DNA from: G020354785 sp964521285
GTDB lineage: Bacteria > Bacteroidota > Bacteroidia > Bacteroidales > UBA10428
NCBI GenBank assembly: GCA_964521285.1
Contig: CAZFQS010000014.1
Location: 41,613-105,612 of the forward strand
Direction of reading: 5' to 3'
Length of the DNA: 64,000 bases
Shown here: piece by piece, positions 28,434-35,932 of the stretch
Layout: every line of letters starts with the position of its first letter
How positions within the stretch are numbered: the first letter of the stretch is position 1
Position numbers and translations under genes: made by a program
The notes under the pieces: generated by a model
Seen by the model: only the letters and a program-made list of their open reading frames with translations
Told to the model about the DNA's origin: nothing
Database searches by the model: none

Positions 28434-29129
28434 TTAACCAAATTCACAAATCTGTTTTAATCTCTTATAATCTACTATTTCAATAATTTTCCCGTTTATT
28501 GTTATAATGTTATCCTTTCTGAATTCAGAAAGTGTACGTATTACATTTTCAGTAGTCATTTCAATAAATTCACCGATTTCCTTCCTTGATACAGGTAATT
28601 CAAAAATATTGCTCTTATAGATATACTCTGCAAAATATATTAATACATATGCAATTCTGCCACGTAAATTTCTTTTACTTATATTAATACTGGTGTCTAT
28701 AAGGTCATCGGAATTCTTACTCATATTTTTGAGCAAATTGAGGGCAAACTTACCATTACTATTTACGAAGTTTTTTATTAGAGACAGGTTTATATAACAG
28801 ACAGTGGAATCTTCTAATGCAGACACCGAATATTTATAATGTGTGTCTGAAAAAACTGATAACATACTCACAAAATCAAAGGGCCTGGCGATTTTAATAA
28901 TTTGATCCCTGCTATATTCAACTTTCTTAAATATTTTAACCAGACCGCTTTTAAGATACATAAACTCTTTTATTTCTTCTCCCTCTTCACATATTAGCTC
29001 ACCTTTTAAAAAGGACTCCTCATGCTTTGAATTGCATACATTTTTTAGTTCTTCGTCTTCCACATTGTTAAAGAACAAAGGTCGCAATATGCACTCCCTG
29101 CAATCACATATTGTAACTTCCTGGTTCAT
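28434..29129 (-). CDS. Crp/FNR-family regulator with an N-terminal cysteine cluster
   Basis: 231 residues: a cyclic-nucleotide-binding-like sensor domain (about 35-150) and a winged helix (about 165-231). Cysteines at 8, 10, 13 and 32, plus C111, resemble the layout of FNR (N-terminal cluster plus one central Cys) that binds a 4Fe-4S centre; spacing differs, so cluster binding is inference. In the recognition helix E194 and R198 match FNR's ExxSR, with I197 in place of Ser. Two ATGAT-N4-ATCAT boxes lie 24-54 bases before its start. It probably autoregulates and controls the divergent sulfur operon. Confidence 0.92.
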   Translation of the reverse strand: MNQEVTICDCRECILRPLFFNNVEDEELKNVCNSKHEESFLKGELICEEGEEIKEFMYLKSGLVKIFKKVEYSRDQIIKIARPFDFVSMLSVFSDTHYKYSVSALEDSTVCYINLSLIKNFVNSNGKFALNLLKNMSKNSDDLIDTSINISKRNLRGRIAYVLIYFAEYIYKSNIFELPVSRKEIGEFIEMTTENVIRTLSEFRKDNIITINGKIIEIVDYKRLKQICEFG

Positions 29130-29152
29130 GAATTAATTTGTATTAATGTTTT

Positions 29153-29166
29153 ATGATATATATCAT
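29153..29166. promoter_or_regulatory. FNR-like box 1 (ATGAT-ATAT-ATCAT)
   Basis: A perfect inverted repeat, ATGAT-N4-ATCAT, centred in an 18-base palindrome (29151-29168). It differs from the FNR consensus TTGAT-N4-ATCAA only at the outermost base of each half. It lies in the gap between the Crp/FNR regulator and the flavoprotein operon. Confidence 0.75.
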
Positions 29167-29169
29167 AAC

Positions 29170-29183
29170 ATGATATTTATCAT
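29170..29183. promoter_or_regulatory. FNR-like box 2 (ATGAT-ATTT-ATCAT)
   Basis: A second copy of the same half-sites with four-base spacing, centred 17 bases from box 1. Two identical sites in tandem beside an FNR-like gene are unlikely by chance even in AT-rich DNA. Confidence 0.72.
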
Positions 29184-29202
29184 ATAAGTTATTTGAACTT
29201 AT
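29184..29202. promoter_or_regulatory. Inverted repeat ATAAGTT-N5-AACTTAT next to the FNR boxes
   Basis: A perfect 7-base inverted repeat with a five-base spacer directly abuts box 2. The arm AACTTATAC recurs at 29230-29238 as a direct repeat. It may be a site for another regulator or part of the promoter of the flavoprotein operon. Confidence 0.45.
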
Positions 29203-29299
29203 ACCAATTAATAAGTGTTTATTTGTTAAAACTTATACAAATAAAACAGATTTTTAATCATGTTGTTTATAAACTTAATTCAAAAATATAAAAATTGAT

Positions 29300-30529
29300 A
29301 TGAAGAAGCTAATTATTATTGGATCAGGAACCGGAGGGACAATAATGGCAAACAAACTGAGAAAGTCATTGGATATAGCCGAGTGGGAAATTACTGTTAT
29401 TGATAAAGAAAAAGTCCATTACTATCAGCCTGGATTTTTGTTTATTCCTTTCGGGTTCTACAAAAAAGAAGATGTCATCAAACCTAAGTATGATTTTATA
29501 CCTGCAGGAGTAAATATTGTCTTTTCTGATGTTGACAGGATAAATGGTGAAAAAAGTGAAGTGATTCTTAAGGATGGCGTGGTCTTAAAATATGATTATC
29601 TGATTATAGCCACAGGGGCAAGGATAGTACCTGAAGAAACCCCGGGGTTAAAAGACGGTCTCTGGTATAGGAATATTTTTGATTTCTATACTATTGACGG
29701 AGCAGTAGCTTTAGGGAATTTTTTTAAGACTTGGGATGGAGGTGATTTGGTTATAAATATAGCTGAAATGCCTATTAAATGTCCTGTAGCACCTCTTGAA
29801 TTTGTTATGTTTGCCGATGCTTTTTTTACAGAAAGAGGAATGCGTGATAAAGTTAAAATTAAGTTTGTTACTCCGCTTTCCGGTGCTTTCACCCGGCCCA
29901 GAGCCTCAGAAATCCTGGGCAATATGCTGGATAAAAAGAATATTGAAATTATTCCTGATTTTAGTATAGCAGAGGTTGATAATAGTAAAAAAGTAATCAG
30001 AGATTTTGCTGATAATGAAGTAAGTTTCGGTTGTCTGGTAACCATCCCTGTTCATATGGGCGATGAGATGATTGACCGAAGCGGATTAGGTGATGATTTG
30101 AGTTTCATTCCAACGGATAAACACACACTTCAGTCCAAAGCTTTTGATAATATATTTGTTTTAGGTGATGCTTCTGATATTCCCACTTCAAAAGCAGGAT
30201 CAGTTGTTCACTTTTCTTCTGACGTGTTACATGAAAATATAATCTGTGCCATAGAGGACAGGCCTTTCACTGCAAAGTATGACGGGCATTCAAACTGCTA
30301 TATCGAGACAGGACACTGTAAAGGGGCACTAATTGATTTTAATTACGAGACTGAACCCTTACCAGGTTATTTCCCTTTCCCGGGTATAGGACCGTTTGGA
30401 TTGTTAAAGGAGACGAGAATTAATCATTACGGCAAATTGCTTTTCAGATGGATATACTGGCATATTCTTTTAAGAGGAAAAGAATTGCCCATTAGCACTG
30501 AAATGTCAATGGCCGGCAAATATCTGTAA
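29300..30529 (+). CDS. SQR/FCSD-like FAD-dependent sulfide or persulfide oxidoreductase
   Basis: 409 residues, two-dinucleotide-binding-domain flavoprotein. FAD motif GSGTGGTIMANKL (8-20); YYQPGFLFIPFG, the SQR-type stretch, at 41-52; C161 in PIKCPVAPLEF; VLGDASDIPTSKAG near 287-300; and C340 in ETGHCKGALIDF. C161 and C340 match the redox-disulfide pair of sulfide:quinone oxidoreductase and flavocytochrome c sulfide dehydrogenase. The third SQR Cys (near residue 128) is absent. There is no signal peptide. First gene of the operon with DUF1641, DsrC-like and DsrE-like genes; spacing to the next is 2 bases. Confidence 0.9.
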   Translation: MKKLIIIGSGTGGTIMANKLRKSLDIAEWEITVIDKEKVHYYQPGFLFIPFGFYKKEDVIKPKYDFIPAGVNIVFSDVDRINGEKSEVILKDGVVLKYDYLIIATGARIVPEETPGLKDGLWYRNIFDFYTIDGAVALGNFFKTWDGGDLVINIAEMPIKCPVAPLEFVMFADAFFTERGMRDKVKIKFVTPLSGAFTRPRASEILGNMLDKKNIEIIPDFSIAEVDNSKKVIRDFADNEVSFGCLVTIPVHMGDEMIDRSGLGDDLSFIPTDKHTLQSKAFDNIFVLGDASDIPTSKAGSVVHFSSDVLHENIICAIEDRPFTAKYDGHSNCYIETGHCKGALIDFNYETEPLPGYFPFPGIGPFGLLKETRINHYGKLLFRWIYWHILLRGKELPISTEMSMAGKYL

Positions 30530-30531
30530 TC

Positions 30532-31242
30532 ATGAAAGAAACTGCTGTAATTGATGCAAATCTGGAAGATCAGATACAAGTATTAAACGGTAAACTGGAT
30601 GTTATACTTGAGGAGCTTAATTTCCAGAGGAACCGAAGAGAACAGGTTGAGGATTTAGTCAAGGATGTTTCATTAGTCGGAAAAGACTTGTTTGAAACAA
30701 CTGTTAACAGGCTTGATAAAGCCGGAATTGAAATTAACGGATATGATCTTGAGAAGCTGGTTTTAAAAATAGCCAGGAACATAAGTACATTCAATATGTT
30801 GCTTGATTCTCTCGAGAGCGGGAATGATCTTATTAAAGATTTGTCTCCCGTTATCAGGCAGATAGGATTGGATTTAATTAATATGCTTCACAACCTGGAG
30901 GAAAAGGGTTACTTCATATTTTTCAGGGAACTGCTTAATATTTTAGATAAAATAGTAACACATTTCACAATTGATGATTTAAAGGCACTTGCAGATAATG
31001 TTGTAACCATACTTGAAACGATAAAAAATCTCACCCAGCCGGATATGCTAAAAGCAGTTAACAATGCTATAGCTATATATAAGAATTTAGATACGGAGAA
31101 TATGAAAGAAATATCTATGTTAAAAGCTTTAAGAATGATGAATTCAAAAGATGGAAAGCGGGCTCTGGGATTTATAATGACATTTTTAATAAACGTGGCA
31201 AAAAATACAGAACAAAATAAATCAAATATTAACCAAAAATAA
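30532..31242 (+). CDS. DUF1641-like helical protein of the sulfur operon
   Basis: 236 residues, almost wholly alpha-helical, without cysteine and without a membrane segment. Helical repeats around LDLINMLHNLEEKGYFIFF and the end of the protein recall DUF1641 proteins, which are recurrently encoded beside SQR-like flavoproteins and DsrE-type genes. Function unknown; an adaptor or assembly role for the flavoprotein is inference. It is 2 bases behind the flavoprotein gene and 2 bases before the DsrC-like gene, so it is strictly co-translated. Confidence 0.8.
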   Translation: MKETAVIDANLEDQIQVLNGKLDVILEELNFQRNRREQVEDLVKDVSLVGKDLFETTVNRLDKAGIEINGYDLEKLVLKIARNISTFNMLLDSLESGNDLIKDLSPVIRQIGLDLINMLHNLEEKGYFIFFRELLNILDKIVTHFTIDDLKALADNVVTILETIKNLTQPDMLKAVNNAIAIYKNLDTENMKEISMLKALRMMNSKDGKRALGFIMTFLINVAKNTEQNKSNINQK

Positions 31243-31244
31243 TA

Positions 31245-31562
31245 ATGACTATGGCAACAAAAACTATTGATGGACATCAGGTAGAAATGAATGATGAAGG
31301 TTACATGCTTAATCCTGATCAATGGAATAGAAATATTGCAATTGGAATTGCTAAAGAGGAGGGCATTGACCTTTCGGAAAGACACTTTACAATTATTGAC
31401 TATATAAGAGAAAAAACCCTCAATGGAGAAGCTTTATCTCTAAGAAGGATAGGAAAATCAGGAATAGTGGATATAAAGGAGTTTTATCAGCTATTTCCGG
31501 GTGCTCCCCTTAAGAAGGCTACAAAAATTGCAGGAGTTCCCAAACCTGAAAGTTGTGTTTAA
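31245..31562 (+). CDS. DsrC/TusE-family sulfur carrier, single-cysteine variant
   Basis: 105 residues, full length for the family. The flexible C-terminal arm ends KIAGVPKPESCV with the penultimate Cys (C104) that carries persulfide. The second DsrC cysteine, which normally lies 11 residues upstream, is Thr here (T93). Canonical DsrC makes a trisulfide between both cysteines; TusE and other single-Cys homologues only relay sulfur. The conserved WNRNIAIGIAKEEGI and LSLRRI are present. Operon context suggests it takes sulfur from or gives it to the flavoprotein and the DsrE-like protein. Confidence 0.92.
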   Translation: MTMATKTIDGHQVEMNDEGYMLNPDQWNRNIAIGIAKEEGIDLSERHFTIIDYIREKTLNGEALSLRRIGKSGIVDIKEFYQLFPGAPLKKATKIAGVPKPESCV

Positions 31563-31590
31563 GTAAGTTAAATATTAAAATCAAATAAAA

Positions 31591-32094
31591 ATGAGTTCAA
31601 CGAATAATCATCCATTAAAGAAAGTACTAATCATTTGTGCCAAAGGATCTATTGAAGATATATATGCATCTCTGATCCTTGCAAATGGCGCTGTTATGGA
31701 GGGTATTGAGACAAAACTTTTCTTTACGTTTTTTGGCCTCGATGCCATAAACAAAAAAAGAATGAAAAAAATTCGTACCGCCACAGTTGGTAATCCGTCT
31801 TTAACAATGCCAGGTGGAATACCATTTCCTACATTTCTTGGCATAATACCGGGAGTGGAAGCCGGGGTATCTGTAATGATGAAAAAACAAATGGAAAAGC
31901 TGGATATTCCGCCTGTTGATGAATTTTTCGATATGATTACTGCAGGTGGAGGAGAAATATACGCCTGTAAAATGGCAACAGATATGTTTAAGCTTAAAAA
32001 GGAAGACTTAATCGACCATGTTAAAGATATTATAACTGTCGGGGATTTTTATGGGCTGGCGACTGGTGAAGGAACACAAATCATTTTCACATAA
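31591..32094 (+). CDS. DsrE/DsrF-like sulfur-transfer protein
   Basis: 167 residues, a single DsrE-like alpha/beta domain of the DsrE2/DrsE3-like long type. Cysteines C16 (KVLIICAKGS) and C126 (GEIYACKMATDMF) occupy the two places used in this family; the second is the usual persulfide-bearing residue. A glycine/proline-rich middle segment (about 68-90) may touch the membrane. It is the last gene of the cassette, 28 bases after the DsrC-like gene. Its partner in sulfur relay is expected to be that protein. Confidence 0.88.
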   Translation: MSSTNNHPLKKVLIICAKGSIEDIYASLILANGAVMEGIETKLFFTFFGLDAINKKRMKKIRTATVGNPSLTMPGGIPFPTFLGIIPGVEAGVSVMMKKQMEKLDIPPVDEFFDMITAGGGEIYACKMATDMFKLKKEDLIDHVKDIITVGDFYGLATGEGTQIIFT

Positions 32095-32154
32095 GCCGGT
32101 TAAGAAATTGCAAAGGTTTAGTTATAGTAATAATAGGTGTTAATTATAATGATG

Positions 32155-32205
32155 AAATGGCGATAAGTGGGTATATTCTTAATACTACACCACCTATCGC
32201 CATTT
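32155..32205. terminator. Bidirectional terminator after the sulfur operon
   Basis: AAATGGCGATA (32155-32165) pairs perfectly with TATCGCCATTT (32195-32205); after one mismatch GTGG pairs with CCAC as well. T-rich sequence follows on the plus strand. It separates the DsrE-like gene from the convergent Spy-like gene. Confidence 0.75.
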
Positions 32206-32260
32206 AGTCTTTACTTTTATTATATTTTAAAAGTATTTAAGTAATCGCAAGAAAATATCG

Positions 32261-32752
32261 CTATTCTTTCTCAAAACCTTGTCTCTGATGTATGCAATCA
32301 GCCCTCTGATGATGCATTTTCCTGCTGAGATATTGAGTGTCGAAAAATACCCTTTGTTCATCATCTAACAGGGTTCTTATTTTCTGATGCAAATCAGCCC
32401 TTCCTTTTGTCATTTTTATCTTAATGGCGCCAATATCGTCAATGACCTTATATATTTTGTCCATATCAACATCATCAGCTGTCTGCAATGATTTGAGCCT
32501 GGCATTTTTCTCCTCTAACTCACTTTTATATTTAAGCATTTCTTTCATATGTGCTGTTTTTAACTCCTTTATTTTCATTTCCTGTTCCTCAGTGAGATTA
32601 GGGACTTTATGGCTGAACTGTGGACCCTGGGGCCCGCGTTCATCCATTTCGCGATTATGTCTTAATTCCCTCTGGGCTGTTAATGTCTGACTCATAGCTA
32701 CTAAAACCAATCCAATCAATAGTACAGATTTTATTAAACTTGACTTTTTCAT
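32261..32752 (-). CDS. Spy/CpxP-like periplasmic protein
   Basis: 163 residues with a signal peptide (about 1-26, ending TLTAQ). The body is helical and carries the LTxxQ-type motif (PNLTEEQEMKIKELK) characteristic of Spy, CpxP, CnrX and ZraP. Members act as ATP-independent periplasmic chaperones or metal/stress sensors. It is the last gene of an operon beginning with an ECF sigma factor. A His-rich stretch near the end (MHHQRADCIHQR) could bind metal; that is inference. Confidence 0.85.
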   Translation of the reverse strand: MKKSSLIKSVLLIGLVLVAMSQTLTAQRELRHNREMDERGPQGPQFSHKVPNLTEEQEMKIKELKTAHMKEMLKYKSELEEKNARLKSLQTADDVDMDKIYKVIDDIGAIKIKMTKGRADLHQKIRTLLDDEQRVFFDTQYLSRKMHHQRADCIHQRQGFEKE

Positions 32753-32777
32753 TTTTAAACAATTTTAAATTTGACAA

Positions 32778-33338
32778 TTATTTGAATTTAATTTCTCTAT
32801 GATGAGGTGGTCCTTTGCCTCTTTTTCCATTCCTGTCTTGTGGAGACATAAAAGAATCCTCATTATCCAGCATAGATTTGAAAATTTTTATTAATTTTTC
32901 TTCCTGCTCTTTGGTGCATATACTTTTCATGTCCAGATAGTGCTTATATGTCTGATATTTAAGTTTTATATGCAAGGAGCCGATTTCTTTTGCAATTTCC
33001 TGTAATTTTAGTGTGTCTGGCTCATCAGATGCCAGTTCATTTATGAATTCAACTCTTTTTTTATGCATCTGAACTGCAATTTTTTTTGCTTCGGAATAAA
33101 ATTTATGCTTTGCCTTTCTGAAATGTTGTCGCTGTTCTTCAGTGAGATTAAGACTTCTATCAAAGAATCTCCCTTCGTGATGCCTGCGATATTCAATTTT
33201 TGGAGGATATGATCTAAAGTCTTTTTTATCTCTTACACTAATACCAAAAAAAATTGTGGTTATAGCTGAAATATTTATAATTAAGAGAATTATTATAAGC
33301 CAGAATAATATATTGTATCTGCTAAAGTAAGTTTTCAT
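32778..33338 (-). CDS. Membrane-anchored CnrX/Spy-type periplasmic sensor
   Basis: 186 residues. One N-terminal membrane segment (about 12-34) is followed by a periplasmic helical domain with LNLTEEQRQHFRKAKHKF (about 65-82) and a charged, His-containing tail. In CnrX-type systems such a protein perceives metal or stress and holds the anti-sigma factor. Its start follows the anti-sigma stop with no gap, and the Spy-like gene starts 25 bases on. The signal is unknown. Confidence 0.85.
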   Translation of the reverse strand: MKTYFSRYNILFWLIIILLIINISAITTIFFGISVRDKKDFRSYPPKIEYRRHHEGRFFDRSLNLTEEQRQHFRKAKHKFYSEAKKIAVQMHKKRVEFINELASDEPDTLKLQEIAKEIGSLHIKLKYQTYKHYLDMKSICTKEQEEKLIKIFKSMLDNEDSFMSPQDRNGKRGKGPPHHREIKFK

Positions 33339-33797
33339 CTAATTAATATTTTCAATTTCTGATTCTTCAGATAATAGTATTGTTTCAACTGATTCATGCT
33401 GCAAATCATTCAGATAATAAGTTATAATCTGAAGCTCTGAATCTTCATCAGTGTATTTACTGCTGTAGGAATTACCAAGCTTAATCCCTGAGAAAATGCC
33501 GCATAATATGAGCAATATAACAAATACAGGACGCAGTATCTTTAAAGCAAAAACTCTGAAAGTATTTGCTGACTGTTCATAATTATTTATTTTATTAAGA
33601 ATTCTCGAAAACAGAAAAGGATTTGTTTCTATTTTTTTTTCTTTATCAATTATTTCCAGCGAGTATGCCAATTCATCAACAAATTTCCGGCATGCATTAC
33701 ATTCGGATAAATGATAATTAATTTCATTTTTTTTCTCAGGAGTAAGACTACCTTCCGCAAAAAAAATCAAATCCTTATGTAATTTATTGCATTTCAT
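33339..33797 (-). CDS. Anti-sigma factor with a zinc-finger domain
   Basis: 152 residues. A zf-HC2-type motif HLSECNACRKF (about residues 28-38) gives the H-x3-C-x2-C zinc site of anti-sigma domains. One membrane helix (about 84-106) separates this cytoplasmic part from a short periplasmic tail. It should bind and silence the ECF sigma factor encoded 56 bases upstream. The periplasmic tail could contact the CnrX/Spy-type protein encoded next. Confidence 0.88.
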   Translation of the reverse strand: MKCNKLHKDLIFFAEGSLTPEKKNEINYHLSECNACRKFVDELAYSLEIIDKEKKIETNPFLFSRILNKINNYEQSANTFRVFALKILRPVFVILLILCGIFSGIKLGNSYSSKYTDEDSELQIITYYLNDLQHESVETILLSEESEIENIN

Positions 33798-33853
33798 TTT
33801 GTTGTTTTATTATACATTTGACACACATTTTTGTTAAAACTGGCGTACCATTA

Positions 33854-34429
33854 TTAATTTTTTTTATAATAGTTAAACAGTTTTTTCTGAAGATTTATTT
33901 TCGCCCTGTGTATAAGTGATTCAACAGCTGACAATGAAGTATTCATTATTTCTGCAATTTCTTTATATGATAAGTCTTCATATTTATTTAATATAAAAGA
34001 AATACGCTGGTTTGTTGAAAGTGAGTCTATTGCCCGATACAGAATTTTTACCTTTTCACTTTGTTCAATTTTATCATCAGGCAGCAGATTACTGTTATCT
34101 CTGATTTCATTTATCATATTCTTATTTGTCATAAATAATGATTCAATGCTTTTCAGATTTTTATTCAGTTTATATTTTCGTAAATGGTTTAAAGATCTAT
34201 TTACTGCAATACGGTAAAGCCAGGTTGACAGCTTTGATTCTTCGCGAAAATTATGAATTGACTTGTATACTTCTAAAAATACTTCCTGTGCAATATCTTC
34301 CGCATCTTCAAGGTTATGTATAAATCCATTACATGTTTTTATTACGGTTAATTGATACTTTTCAACAAACATTCTGAATGCCTGCTGATTGCCCTTACGT
34401 ATTTCCAATACAAATTCCCTGTCAGTCAT
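33854..34429 (-). CDS. ECF-type RNA polymerase sigma factor
   Basis: 191 residues from the ATG at 34427-34429 (MTDREFVLEIRKGNQQAF). A GTG at 34447 would add six residues and is less likely. Region 2 (FRMFVEKYQ ... DAEDIAQEVFLEVYKSIHNF, STWLYRIAVNRSLNHLRK) and region 4 (LSYKEIAEIMNTSLSAVESL) are complete. It directs RNA polymerase to stress promoters when released by its anti-sigma factor, and probably transcribes its own operon. Confidence 0.95.
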   Translation of the reverse strand: MTDREFVLEIRKGNQQAFRMFVEKYQLTVIKTCNGFIHNLEDAEDIAQEVFLEVYKSIHNFREESKLSTWLYRIAVNRSLNHLRKYKLNKNLKSIESLFMTNKNMINEIRDNSNLLPDDKIEQSEKVKILYRAIDSLSTNQRISFILNKYEDLSYKEIAEIMNTSLSAVESLIHRAKINLQKKLFNYYKKN

Positions 34430-34620
34430 TATCGCGATTAACTTCACCTAAATTAACGTATATTTTTTATATGACACAGATTATATTTAAAACTTGCGCC
34501 AACTAAAAATGTAATACTTAAAGTAAAGCAGATTAAAAAGTGGATATATTTGATTTTGTTAAAAAATAGAATATTGATTATATCAGAAGTATAAATTCCG
34601 TATATGTTTCAGCCCATAGC

Positions 34621-35826
34621 TTAACTTAATTTTGACAATGCGCTTTTTATTCGTTCAATAGCCTTAACAATATTCTCATCCGATGTTGCAAATGAAATCC
34701 TGAAACCTGATGGATCTCCAAATGCCTCTCCCGGGACAGTAGCTACATGAGCTTCTTCAAGCAGGTACATACAAAAATCAGTAGAGTTTTCAATTTTTCT
34801 TTTACCATCGGATTTTCCAAAATATGAACTTGCATCCGGAAAAACATAAAATGCTCCGTCAGGCACACTTGTTTTAAGTCCCTTTACATCTTTTAATAAG
34901 CCTATTATCAGGTCCCTCCTTCTAATAAAAGCTTTGTTCATTTCCGAAACACAAGATTGATCAGAATTTAAAGCTGCTACAGCAGCCTTTTGTGCAATGG
35001 TTGTAGGCCCTGTCAGGAACTGTCCCTGCAGTTTTGTACATGCCTTTGCTAACCATAAAGGTGCGCCAATATATCCAATTCTCCAGCCTGTCATTGCATA
35101 TGCTTTTGATACACCATTTATCACAACAACACGTTCTTTTATTGAATCAAACTGCGCTATGCTTTCGTGTTTACCTACAAAATTTATGTGTTCATAAATT
35201 TCATCGGTAATAACAAAGACATTGCCATGCTTTTCAACGACCCTTGCAATTGATTCAAGCTCATGTTTATCGTAAACAGAACCTGTAGGATTTGAGGGTG
35301 AACATAACAGTATTGCCTTAGTTTTTGATGTAATGGCTTTTTCAACCTGATCTGCAGTAACTTTAAAGTTATTGTCTATTTTCCCTTTTATGACAACATT
35401 TTTACCTTCAGATACTTTAACAAGTTCAACATAGGTAACCCAATAGGGGGCTGGCACAATAACCTCATCCCCCTTATCAACAAGACAAAGTATGACATTT
35501 GCCAGCGAGTTTTTTGCACCTGCTGAGACAACAATTTGCTCGGGAGAGAAATCAAGGTTATTTTCTCTTTTAAATTTATTTGAAATAGCTTCCCTTAAAT
35601 CAGGAAATCCTGGCACCGGAGGATAAAATGAAAAGTTATCATCAATAGCCTTTTTAGCAGCTTTCTTTATATGATCAGGAGTATTAAAATCAGGTTCGCC
35701 AACACTCATGTTAATTACATCTACTCCCCGGGCTTTTAAATCCCTGCTTTTTTGATTCATAGCCACAGTTGCAGACGGTGAAAGATTTGCAATTCTTGAA
35801 GAAACACTTTCCATTTTTAATACCAT
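34621..35826 (-). CDS. PLP-dependent aspartate-type aminotransferase
   Basis: 401 residues, fold-type I class I aminotransferase. SVGEPDFNTP (41-50), CSPSNPTG (175-182), DEIYEHI (208-214), and the PLP lysine K241 in NGVSKAYAMTGWRIG. The substrate-carboxylate arginine is in GFRISFATS near residue 380. The sequence type is that of thermophilic/AspC subgroup Ib, which uses aspartate and 2-oxoglutarate and sometimes prephenate. Monocistronic; M1 or M5 could be the start. Confidence 0.94.
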   Translation of the reverse strand: MVLKMESVSSRIANLSPSATVAMNQKSRDLKARGVDVINMSVGEPDFNTPDHIKKAAKKAIDDNFSFYPPVPGFPDLREAISNKFKRENNLDFSPEQIVVSAGAKNSLANVILCLVDKGDEVIVPAPYWVTYVELVKVSEGKNVVIKGKIDNNFKVTADQVEKAITSKTKAILLCSPSNPTGSVYDKHELESIARVVEKHGNVFVITDEIYEHINFVGKHESIAQFDSIKERVVVINGVSKAYAMTGWRIGYIGAPLWLAKACTKLQGQFLTGPTTIAQKAAVAALNSDQSCVSEMNKAFIRRRDLIIGLLKDVKGLKTSVPDGAFYVFPDASSYFGKSDGKRKIENSTDFCMYLLEEAHVATVPGEAFGDPSGFRISFATSDENIVKAIERIKSALSKLS

Positions 35827-35932
35827 ATTATTACTGAATTAATACATTATTATTTTTAAGCCGGTAAAAATAATCTTTTTATCATAAATTACTTAATATT
35901 GTAAAGTATAATTTTTTACTAATTTTCACACA

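Noticed and set aside
30909..31385. A 158-codon minus-strand open frame
   Set aside because: It covers DUF1641 and the DsrC-like gene on the other strand, both better supported.
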